Origin: Rhizocola hellebori
GTDB taxonomy: Bacteria > Actinomycetota > Actinomycetes > Mycobacteriales > Micromonosporaceae
Length of the DNA stretch: 64,000 bases
Reading direction: 5' to 3'
Assembly: GCF_016862955.1 (NCBI RefSeq)
Contig: NZ_BONY01000014.1
Span: 62,001 to 126,000 of the forward strand
Positions 41,417 to 48,773 of this stretch are shown in pieces. The position numbers and the translations under genes were made by a program. Each line of letters opens with the position of its first letter. Positions within the stretch are counted from its first letter, which is position 1. The notes below the pieces were generated by a model that searched no databases, had not been told where the DNA came from, and saw only the letters and a program-made list of their open reading frames with translations.

Positions 41417-43672
41417 TCAGCTCACCACGCACGGCATGTTGTTGAGCGTGAAACTCATCGGTTCCGCGTTGGTGGCGTTGTCCCAGGTACTGATACCGCC
41501 GAATTGGCGGGTACCTCCGTTGGGCGCGATGGACTGGTTGTAGTTGACCGGGTTGGTGACCGTCACATTCGGGCCGCTCTGGCTGACCACCCCGTCCCAG
41601 ATCTGGGTCATGTTCTGGCCGGTGGGGTACTTCCAGCGCAGGTTCCAGCCGTTGATGGTGTTCGGGCTCAGGTTGGTCACCACCATGGTGTACTGCGTGA
41701 AGCCGGTCCACGACGTGAAGATGTCGTAGTCGACGCGGCAGCGGGCCGACGCGATCTCGGCGTCTTCGACGAGGAAGACGTTGTCGTTCATCTCCGCGCG
41801 GGGGATGTCGGTGTTGAGCGCGATGATGTCGCCGAGGTTGCGGTGGAAGTCGATTCCGTAGGTGCTGAGGATGTAGCTCAGACCGGGATCGTTGCCGTAG
41901 AAGAAACGGTCGCCGTCGCGCAGGCGCTCAAACTCCCGCTTCCAGATGGCCAGCTGTAGCTCGCCCATGTCCGCACCAGGGACGTGCTGCTCGGCCACCA
42001 TGCCGGTGAACGCGTCGATGTTGTTCACCGAACCGTAGATGGCCCTTAGCCTGGCGGCGGTGGTGCTGCGCCGTACGCCGCGGGTGCCGGTGGCGTCGGC
42101 CTCTTCGCTGCCCAGCGTGACCGGGTCGCCGCCGAAGTTGAACAGCTGCGTGAAGTCGACGCTGTTGGGGTTGTCAACACCCGAGCCGCCCGGGAAGTTC
42201 TCGGTGGACTCACCGGTGATTGAGGTGAACGAGGTCTTCGCCGGCAGCCCGTAGGCCTGCCTCATCTGGTTGTACGAAGGCATGCCGTGGTCGCGGCCAC
42301 GTTCGACGTCGATCGCGCCCAGGTCGACGACTCCCCGGAAACATTCCGGAAGTGTTGGGCCGTCGAGGCATTCCGGGTTGCCCGGCACGGGAACCTGGAA
42401 CAGCACGCTGCGCAGCTGGTTGTCGATCTGCTCGTCGTTCTTGTACTCGGATTCCAGCCCGATGCCCTGCAGCAGCGGGCCCAGCTGCACCTGACCGATC
42501 AGGTCGGGGTTGAAGAACGCCACGTTGAGCGGGATGGCGATTTCGATCTCGTCGCCGTCGATGGCGAGCTCGACGCCCTGTGCGGCCAAGGCATCCAGCG
42601 TTTGCTGGCTGTACCGGTCGACCTCGGCCTCCAGCTCGATCTCACCGTGGATCATGCTGTGCGCACGATAGCCGACGGTGGCGAACTCATTGCTCAAGGC
42701 GGTGTTGATGTTCGTCTTGTAACCGGCGTAGGGAGCCAGGTTCACTCCCATCGCGGGCAGGAATTCGTGGTAGGTGACGGCCTGCTGCTCGGCGATGACG
42801 ATCCGGCGGGCGATCTGGAATCTGTCCTCCTGCGACAGTGAGGTGGGCAGCAGGGAGACGATCCGGTTGTGCTCGCGGGCAAACAGGGTGTGGGTGGCGG
42901 TCAGAGCGACGTTCTCGTTGGCGCGCACATCGCCGGCGACCACGGCCCGGTTGGGGGTGGCGCGCAGTCTGCCGTCGATCTCGGTCGGGGGTGCGGTGGC
43001 GGGGTTGCCACGCGCGTCGCGGGTGGGCAGCAGCCCGCCGGGCATGAGCAGACGTGCGCCGTTGTTGGCGGGATTGCCGTCTGCGGAGCCCTCGCGCAGC
43101 CAGTCGAGTCTAGAGTTCGTGCCACCGTAGACCGCGAAGGCGTCGAGGTAGGAGCTGACGGTGTTCACCTGCTGGCGGGCATTGGTGACACCGGTGCCGC
43201 TAGCCGCTGCGGAACGGCTGAAGCCGATGACGCCGAGGGTGTTGGTGAAGTCCTCCAACGGATCGGCGGAGTTGAAGGGGATGTTGGCCGTGCCGCCGTT
43301 TGGATCCCCAGTGGCGCCGCCCAAGCGCAAACCGAAGGTGTGGTCGAGGAACTGACCCCACGTGAAGCCCCATTGCGTCACGGCGCGCTCGGAGAAGATG
43401 TTCTGACTGGTGTCGTTGAAGACCCGGTTGCTGATATAGCGGGAGTTGGGCCCGGCAACGGGTTGGCTGCGACCGTCGGCGTAGCGGGCGGCTGCCACGC
43501 GCGAGTAGTTGGTGCCCGCCTGACCCCAGGTGGGGTTGGCGACGTTGTTGCCGCTGCCGTTGAGGCTCTGGATGGGGAAGGGAACCGCGGCCTGCGACGG
43601 CACCTGGCCGACGAAGGAGGCGAAGCCCAGCATCAAGGCCGCGGCCAGGTAGATGGGTCTGCGGTGCCTCAT
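41417..43672 (-). CDS. Secreted animal-type heme peroxidase fused to a C-terminal CBM2
   Basis: Exported oxidative enzyme of about 751 residues. The signal peptide (IYLAAALMLGFASFVGQVPSQA) ends near residue 27. The peroxidase domain covers about 60-620. The distal His111 is in WGQFLDHTFG, the catalytic Arg region is LTATHTLFAREHNR, and the proximal His is in GYRAHSMIHGE. DVERGRDHGMPSYNQMR is a superfamily hallmark. The distal-loop Asp that forms a heme ester in many members is Thr here (DHT, not DHD). Residues 645-751 are a family 2 cellulose-binding module with terminal Cys pair, GWNLRWKY and NVTVTNPVNYN. ATG 43672 with GGAG upstream is chosen over 43711. Confidence 0.9.
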   Translation of the reverse strand: MRHRRPIYLAAALMLGFASFVGQVPSQAAVPFPIQSLNGSGNNVANPTWGQAGTNYSRVAAARYADGRSQPVAGPNSRYISNRVFNDTSQNIFSERAVTQWGFTWGQFLDHTFGLRLGGATGDPNGGTANIPFNSADPLEDFTNTLGVIGFSRSAAASGTGVTNARQQVNTVSSYLDAFAVYGGTNSRLDWLREGSADGNPANNGARLLMPGGLLPTRDARGNPATAPPTEIDGRLRATPNRAVVAGDVRANENVALTATHTLFAREHNRIVSLLPTSLSQEDRFQIARRIVIAEQQAVTYHEFLPAMGVNLAPYAGYKTNINTALSNEFATVGYRAHSMIHGEIELEAEVDRYSQQTLDALAAQGVELAIDGDEIEIAIPLNVAFFNPDLIGQVQLGPLLQGIGLESEYKNDEQIDNQLRSVLFQVPVPGNPECLDGPTLPECFRGVVDLGAIDVERGRDHGMPSYNQMRQAYGLPAKTSFTSITGESTENFPGGSGVDNPNSVDFTQLFNFGGDPVTLGSEEADATGTRGVRRSTTAARLRAIYGSVNNIDAFTGMVAEQHVPGADMGELQLAIWKREFERLRDGDRFFYGNDPGLSYILSTYGIDFHRNLGDIIALNTDIPRAEMNDNVFLVEDAEIASARCRVDYDIFTSWTGFTQYTMVVTNLSPNTINGWNLRWKYPTGQNMTQIWDGVVSQSGPNVTVTNPVNYNQSIAPNGGTRQFGGISTWDNATNAEPMSFTLNNMPCVVS

Positions 43673-43677
43673 TTCTG

Positions 43678-43692
43678 CTCCGATCATCGGAG
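43678..43692. promoter_or_regulatory. Palindrome CTCCGA-TCA-TCGGAG over the peroxidase RBS
   Basis: Six-base perfect arms with a three-base spacer, six bases from the peroxidase start codon. On the message it would sequester the GGAG Shine-Dalgarno in a hairpin. An operator role is also possible. Confidence 0.45.
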
Positions 43693-43756
43693 AATGGAAA
43701 TGCTTAAACACCGTAACGCTAGGTTTCTTAACAATTCCCGACCAGGAGCCAATAGC

Positions 43757-43786
43757 ACCTAAGGGGACGACTCTACCTTAAGGGAC
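43757..43786. promoter_or_regulatory. Direct repeat upstream of the peroxidase gene
   Basis: On the minus strand the repeat reads GTCCCTTAAGGT and GTCCCCTTAGGT, starting 18 bases apart. It occupies the gap right after the LuxR-type gene and lies 85-115 bases before the peroxidase start. The spacing (near two helical turns) suits cooperative activator binding, and the adjacent dual-HTH regulator is the obvious candidate. Confidence 0.5.
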
Positions 43787-44623
43787 TCATTGCCCTTCCG
43801 GAATTAATCCGTGCGCTCTGGCGACGGCAAGAGCTTGGGCCCGGTTGTGCACGTTGAGCTTGCGGTAGAGCAGGGACAGCTGTGCCTCCACCGTCTTGGG
43901 CGCCACTCCGAAGGTGGTAGCCATCTGGCGCACGCTGGAGCCGTGCGAGGACAGCTTGAGGATCTCGTACTCACGCCGGCTCAGCCCCGGGATGGCGGCG
44001 AGCCGGGAATCCGCAACGGAGTTGGGGCGCGCGTCGAGTATCCCAAGTGGAGCGATCGCCCCGACCGCGGCCGCCTGGCTGTGGGTGCCGAGCTTGGCGT
44101 AGATGCGGCGCTTGTGGTTTTCGACGCTGCGCGGCGCGATGTCGAGCCGGTCGGCGATCTCCGGCGCGGTCAGCCCGGAGCCCACCATCGCCAGCACTTC
44201 GACCTCGCGTTCGGTGAGGCGGGCCGACCGGGCCACGGCCCGTGAGGTTTCGCAACGGCTGGAACAATCGTTGAGAAGAGCGAGAAGACCGCTCAGCCCC
44301 CGGGAGTGCGGAAAGTAGCGCCAGCCCCGGTTGTCCTGGGTCACGTCGTCGCCGGGCAGGTCGTCGCAGAGTATGACGATTGAGTTGACGGAGGAACGCG
44401 CGGTCATCCAGCGCAGCTGGCCTATCGTGCCATCGAGATCGGCGGAGGCGTCCACCACTGCGGTGTCGGGTTGGCGAAGGCGGCAAAGGCTTGCCAGTTG
44501 GGCCCATTGTTGGGTGTGCCCAACAACTGACAGGCCGGGCTGGGTGGCTAGACACCAGGAAAGCGCCTCGCTGACAAGACGTCTTGCCGAGTGCACTGCC
44601 ACTGTCATAGGGACGGCGGCCAC
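43787..44623 (-). CDS. Regulator with degenerate receiver-like domain and two LuxR-type HTH domains
   Basis: A 278-residue transcription factor. The N-terminal about 120 residues resemble a response-regulator fold (VAVHSARRLVSEALSWCLATQPGLSVVGH), with VDASADLDG where the phosphoacceptor strand would be. Two complete GerE/LuxR HTH domains follow. The first is LTEREVEVLAMVGSGLTAPEIADRLDIAPRSVENHKRRIYAKL. The second is LSRREYEILKLSSHGSSVRQMATTFGVAPKTVEAQLSLLYRKL. Two such HTHs in one chain is rare. It may bind two half sites alone. It ends just before the direct repeat upstream of the peroxidase gene and is transcribed toward it. Start is GTG 44623 or ATG 44608. Confidence 0.83.
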   Translation of the reverse strand: MAAVPMTVAVHSARRLVSEALSWCLATQPGLSVVGHTQQWAQLASLCRLRQPDTAVVDASADLDGTIGQLRWMTARSSVNSIVILCDDLPGDDVTQDNRGWRYFPHSRGLSGLLALLNDCSSRCETSRAVARSARLTEREVEVLAMVGSGLTAPEIADRLDIAPRSVENHKRRIYAKLGTHSQAAAVGAIAPLGILDARPNSVADSRLAAIPGLSRREYEILKLSSHGSSVRQMATTFGVAPKTVEAQLSLLYRKLNVHNRAQALAVARAHGLIPEGQ

Positions 44624-44711
44624 GGCCTGAGCCTAGGACAACGAAGTCAAGAATTTAAGTGATTGATTCGAATGTTTTAAGGTGGGCACACGTCATTAAC
44701 ACGTCAGCAAC
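44624..44711. promoter_or_regulatory. AT-rich intergenic stretch, likely promoter of the dual-HTH regulator
   Basis: Eighty-eight bases much richer in A+T than the surroundings, including TTAAGTGATTGATTCGAATG. It lies between the GH20 stop and the regulator start on the same strand. It probably holds the regulator promoter. The motif ACCTTAA (minus strand) also occurs here and in the peroxidase-side repeat. Confidence 0.35.
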
Positions 44712-46100
44712 TTAGCGCGGACGGTAGTTCACTCCCAGGTCGCGCAGCAGATCAAGATGGCTGGGCAGTCTCGCCGAAAAGTCGGCGTAGTCGGCCTTAC
44801 CCCAGCCGATCTCGGCGAGCGCGGCCAGTCTCGGGAAGGCGCGCCACTCCACCAGCTCGGGGGCGGGCAGGTATTCGGTCCACAGGTTGCCCTGCACTCC
44901 GGTGACATCCCCCGGCTCGAAGGCGTAGGCCTTCTCCAGCGGGAGGTACCCCTTGATCGCCACCGGCTCGTCGGACCGAGCGGACTCGGCCCAGTCGAAG
45001 TAGGCGTGTTCCTGCGGGCAGGAGACGGCAGCATAGCCCGCCTCCCGGGCCGCCGGCGCCCGCGCCGCGTTGCGCCAGCCGAAGAAGAGCAGGTCCTTGG
45101 GCGGGTTGGTCTCGAGCAGCTCGTCCCAGACCGCCACCATGCGCCCGCGCCCGGCCAGGTGGGCCTGGAGCCGGCCGATCCACCAGCCCAGCAGATCGTC
45201 CACTTCGGACAGCCCCAGCTCCTTGACCCGCGCCTGTACCGCCGGATTGATGCGCCATTCCTGAGAGCGAACCTCGTCGCCGCCAAGGTGTACATAGGCG
45301 AAAGGGAAGACGTCGACCACCTCGTCGAGGACGGCCTTGAAGAAATCGACGGTCGCCTCATCGGTGTTGAGCACGATGTCGTGGATGCCCCACCGGGTGG
45401 AGACCTCCACCGGCCGGGCGGGATTGTTGCCGAGCTCGGGATAGGCCGCGATGGCGGCCTGGGTGTGCCCGGGAAGATCGATCTCCGGCATGATCTCGAC
45501 GCCCCGGCGCAGACCGTAGGCCACCAGATCCTTGAGCTGTTCCTGGGTGTAGAAGCCGCCGTGTGGCTGGCCGTCCCACTCGTAGGCGGTGTAGTGGCCG
45601 CGCACAGACTCCTTGCGGTGAGCGCCCACTTCGGTCAGGCGCGGGTAGCGCTTGACCTCGAATCGCCAGCCCTGGTCATCGGTCAGGTGCAGATGCAGCC
45701 GGTTGAGCTTGTGCAGGGCGAGCAGATCGACATAGCGGTAGAGGAACTCCAGCGGCAGGCACCAGCGGGCCACATCGAGCAGGCTGCCCCGCCACGGGTA
45801 GCGCGGAGCGTCCACAATATCCATATAGGACAAGGTGCCGCCCTGCTCGTGAAGGAGCTGGCGCAGCGTCTGCACCGCCCACTTGAGGCCGGTCTCGCCG
45901 CCCTCGACGGTCAGGCCCTCCTCGCCCACCCGCAGGCAGTAGCCCTCTTCCCCATGGGTTTCGGTCACCGACCAGGTGCCCGCGACCGGCAGGCCCAACT
46001 CGGCTAGCAGGTCGGCGGTGGCCTGCGGGCCAAAGAAAACCTGACCGCGCAGTGTGACATTGCCTTGACCGCCAACAACCTGTGACGGGAGGGGGATCAT
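44712..46100 (-). CDS. GH20 beta-N-acetylhexosaminidase
   Basis: Intracellular glycoside hydrolase of 462 residues; no signal peptide. The N-terminal GH20b domain is followed by the TIM barrel starting RYPWRGSLLDVARWCLP. The catalytic pair is Asp275-Glu276 in YVHLGGDEVRS, using substrate-assisted catalysis. MPEIDLPGHTQAAIAAYPEL and HLHLTDDQGWRFEVKRYPRL are family signatures. FTFFGWRNAA-like and WTEYLPAP segments line the active site. It would release GlcNAc or GalNAc from imported oligosaccharides such as chitobiose. The start overlaps the LacI stop by four bases (ATGA). Confidence 0.92.
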   Translation of the reverse strand: MIPLPSQVVGGQGNVTLRGQVFFGPQATADLLAELGLPVAGTWSVTETHGEEGYCLRVGEEGLTVEGGETGLKWAVQTLRQLLHEQGGTLSYMDIVDAPRYPWRGSLLDVARWCLPLEFLYRYVDLLALHKLNRLHLHLTDDQGWRFEVKRYPRLTEVGAHRKESVRGHYTAYEWDGQPHGGFYTQEQLKDLVAYGLRRGVEIMPEIDLPGHTQAAIAAYPELGNNPARPVEVSTRWGIHDIVLNTDEATVDFFKAVLDEVVDVFPFAYVHLGGDEVRSQEWRINPAVQARVKELGLSEVDDLLGWWIGRLQAHLAGRGRMVAVWDELLETNPPKDLLFFGWRNAARAPAAREAGYAAVSCPQEHAYFDWAESARSDEPVAIKGYLPLEKAYAFEPGDVTGVQGNLWTEYLPAPELVEWRAFPRLAALAEIGWGKADYADFSARLPSHLDLLRDLGVNYRPR

Positions 46101-47167
46101 CTGTCAATTCTCCTAGCGACCGAATCTCTGACTACTACGTGCGTGCCGAGAATGGTCTCCCGGCCGAGCTGGGCACGTGAGTCTAGCGCCAGGCGTACCG
46201 CTGTGCGGCCCAGCTCTTCGGCTGGTATGTGCACGGTGGTCAGGGGAGGCCACAAGTGGGCGGCCATCGGCGCGTCGTCGTAGCCGACTACTGAAACGTC
46301 TTCCGGGATGCCCAAGCCGGCCTCGCGCAGCGCCCTGACGGCGCCGGCGGCGCAGCCGTCATCGCTGGCGACGATCGCGGTGGCCGGAAGCGGGCCGCGC
46401 TTGAGCAACTGCCGCGTTCTTTCGTAGCCGAAATGGGTACCAAATGAGCCTTGTTGGAGAAGCTCTTTGTCTGGGGTGATACCGCGATCGCGCAGCGCTC
46501 GCCGCCAGCCCGCGACCCGGGGATCGCTGGTGGTGAAGCCTTCCACGCCACCGAGGAAGAGGACCCGCTCGTGCCCGGCGGACAGGACGTGGCTGGTGGC
46601 GGCATAGGCGCCGCCCTCGTTGTCGTAGTGGGCGACCAGCGCGGGCACGTCCGGACCCAGACCCGGCCGTCCACATAGGACGAGCTTGGACCCGGCGCTG
46701 TCAAGTGCTTGCGCGTATTGGGCAAGCTGTTTGCGGTAGCCAAGGGTCTCCACCACACCGCCGACGATGATGACCGCGTCGGCCCCGTGTTCGCGCATCA
46801 TTTTCACGTAAGCCAGCTCGCGGTCGGGGTCGGCGCCGGTGGTGCAGACCACGCAGAGCCGTCCGTCCTGGGCCGCCTGCTGCTCGACGCCCTGGATCAC
46901 ATGGGCATAGAAGGGCGTCGTCACGTCCCGGGTCAGGATCGCCACCGTCTTCTGGCTCACCCCGGCCAATGCACGGGCGTGGACATTGACTACATAGTCG
47001 AGGTCTTTGACCGCGCGCAACACCCGAGCCCGGGTCGGGGGCGCGATCGGGTAGTTGCCCGCGAGCACGCGTGACACGGTGGCCACAGAGACCCCGGCCA
47101 GGGCCGCTACGTCCCGGATGGTGCTTCGGCGCTCGCCATCGGCCTGTTCAACAGGCTTGCGCGGCAT
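46097..47167 (-). CDS. LacI-family transcriptional regulator
   Basis: A 356-residue repressor. The HTH is STIRDVAALAGVSVATVSRVLAGNYPIAPPTRARVLRAVKDLDYVVN, including the hinge helix. The sensor domain has ILTRDVTTPFYAHVIQGVEQQA and VVGYDDAPMAAHLWPPLTTV. It begins just after a LacI-like operator (47187-47198) and is coupled to the GH20 gene by ATGA, so it probably controls the glycosidase genes around it. The effector is likely a sugar derived from the GH20, GH13 or GH36 substrates. Confidence 0.9.
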   Translation of the reverse strand: MPRKPVEQADGERRSTIRDVAALAGVSVATVSRVLAGNYPIAPPTRARVLRAVKDLDYVVNVHARALAGVSQKTVAILTRDVTTPFYAHVIQGVEQQAAQDGRLCVVCTTGADPDRELAYVKMMREHGADAVIIVGGVVETLGYRKQLAQYAQALDSAGSKLVLCGRPGLGPDVPALVAHYDNEGGAYAATSHVLSAGHERVLFLGGVEGFTTSDPRVAGWRRALRDRGITPDKELLQQGSFGTHFGYERTRQLLKRGPLPATAIVASDDGCAAGAVRALREAGLGIPEDVSVVGYDDAPMAAHLWPPLTTVHIPAEELGRTAVRLALDSRAQLGRETILGTHVVVRDSVARRIDR

Positions 47168-47186
47168 TGTCCACCCTCATGTTTCG

Positions 47187-47198
47187 GTAACCGTTTAC
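47187..47198. promoter_or_regulatory. LacI-type operator GTAACCGTTTAC
   Basis: Twelve bases with a central CG and one mismatched symmetric pair, typical of LacI-family sites. It is 20 bases upstream of the LacI gene start and 45 bases beyond the end of the GH13 gene. Probable autoregulatory site. Confidence 0.6.
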
Positions 47199-47252
47199 TG
47201 CGCTGATACTGCCGCCGCGCGCCGCACTCTGTCAACCCGGTGACCGGTCGCT

Positions 47253-48773
47253 CTAACGGAGCCAAACTGCGGTGTCGGACGGCAGCGCGCCGCCCGGCAA
47301 TGGCCCGCTGGCGAGCACGACCTCGGTGTGGGCGGGCAGGACGACCGGTTCGGTGCCGAAGTTGACGACACAGGTCACCTCTTCCCGCTGGAAGGCCAGC
47401 ACGCCCGGCCCGAGATCGAGCCAGGCCAGACCTGAGCCGGTGGGGCGGTGCGCCAGGGCGGCACGGTAAAGCGAGAGCATCGAAGCCGGGTCGTCGGCTT
47501 GAGCCTGCGCGGTCATCGAGGCCCAAGCGGCGGGCTGGGGCAGCCACGGCTGAGTGGCGGCGGTGGGGGAGAAGCCGAAAGGTGGCTCGCTTCCCGACCA
47601 CGGAAGCGGGATGCGGCAACCGTCGCGGCCGTAGTCGGTGTGCTCGGAGCGTGCCCAGCGCGGGTCCTGCCGCAGCGCGGGCGGGATGTCCTCGACCTCG
47701 GCCAGGCCCAGCTCCTCGCCCTGAAAGACGTAGGCGCAACCGGGCAGGCCCAGCAGGAGCAGGGCGGCCGCCCGCGCGCGGCGCGTGCCCAGATCGAGGT
47801 CGGCGTGCCAGCCCCCGGGCGGCATGATCCAGATGTGCCCCGAGTCGTCGCGGCCGTACCGGGTGACCGGCCGGACAACGTCGTGATTGGACAGAACCCA
47901 GGTCGGGGTGGCGCCGATGAGGTCATGGGTCTCCAGCGTGCCCGTGATCACCTCGCGGAACATGTCGCAGTCCCAGGCACACATGAGGAAGGCGAAATTG
48001 AAGCCGGTGTGCAGCTCATCGGGGCGCAGGTACTTGAGAAACTCGTCGCGCTCGGCCCACAGCTCGCCGACGAAGACCGGCTGCTGCGGGTAGGTGTCGG
48101 CCACCTTGCGCCACTCGCGGTAGATCTCGTGCACGCCATCCTGATTGGCCCAGCCGCCCAGCGCGTGGAGGTCCTTGACCAGGTGGTCGGCGACGTCGAT
48201 GCGGAAGCCGTCGACGCCGCGATCGAGCCAGAACCGCAGCGTGGTCAGGAAATCCTCGCGCACCCGCGGGTGCTCCCAATTCCAGTCGGGCTGCTCGGCG
48301 GCGAACATGTGCAGGTACCACTGCCCGTCGGCGACCTGGGTCCAGGCGGAGCCGCCGAAGTGGGAGCTCCAGTCGTTGACCGGGGAGTCGAAGAACCAGA
48401 ACAGCTCACGCTCGGGCGAGCCGCGGCCCGCGCGCAGGGCCTCTTGGAATGCGGGATGCTTGTCGGAGCAGTGATTGGGAACGATGTCCACGATCACGCG
48501 CATCCCGGCGGCGTGCGCCTCCTCGATGAAAGCGCTTGCTTCGTCGAGGGTGCCGAAGAGCGGATCGATGTTTCGGTAGTCGGCCACGTCGTAGCCGGCG
48601 TCGGCCATCGGCGAGGTGTACCAAGGGCTGAGCCAGACCGCGTTCACCCCGAGCTCGCGCAGATAGGGCAGACGGCTGCGCATACCGGCCAGATCGCCTA
48701 TCCCGTCGTCGTTTCCGTCGGCGAAGCTGCGCGGATAGATCTGATAGATAACGGCGTTGTCGACCCAGGTCAT
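47253..48773 (-). CDS. GH13 alpha-glucosidase/oligo-1,6-glucosidase-type hydrolase
   Basis: Cytosolic alpha-glucan hydrolase of 506 residues. GH13 regions: VIVDIVPNHCSDKH (I), GFRIDVADHL with nucleophile Asp (II), FVGELWAE with acid/base Glu (III) and WVLSNHDVVRP (IV). The N-terminus VIYQIYPRSFADGNDDGIGDL is characteristic of oligosaccharide alpha-1,4/1,6-glucosidases (subfamilies 13, 17, 23 and 30). A C-terminal beta domain (VLAFQREEVTCVVNFGTEPVVLP) follows. The start overlaps the GH36 stop by four bases (ATGA), so the two are co-translated. Confidence 0.92.
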   Translation of the reverse strand: MTWVDNAVIYQIYPRSFADGNDDGIGDLAGMRSRLPYLRELGVNAVWLSPWYTSPMADAGYDVADYRNIDPLFGTLDEASAFIEEAHAAGMRVIVDIVPNHCSDKHPAFQEALRAGRGSPERELFWFFDSPVNDWSSHFGGSAWTQVADGQWYLHMFAAEQPDWNWEHPRVREDFLTTLRFWLDRGVDGFRIDVADHLVKDLHALGGWANQDGVHEIYREWRKVADTYPQQPVFVGELWAERDEFLKYLRPDELHTGFNFAFLMCAWDCDMFREVITGTLETHDLIGATPTWVLSNHDVVRPVTRYGRDDSGHIWIMPPGGWHADLDLGTRRARAAALLLLGLPGCAYVFQGEELGLAEVEDIPPALRQDPRWARSEHTDYGRDGCRIPLPWSGSEPPFGFSPTAATQPWLPQPAAWASMTAQAQADDPASMLSLYRAALAHRPTGSGLAWLDLGPGVLAFQREEVTCVVNFGTEPVVLPAHTEVVLASGPLPGGALPSDTAVWLR

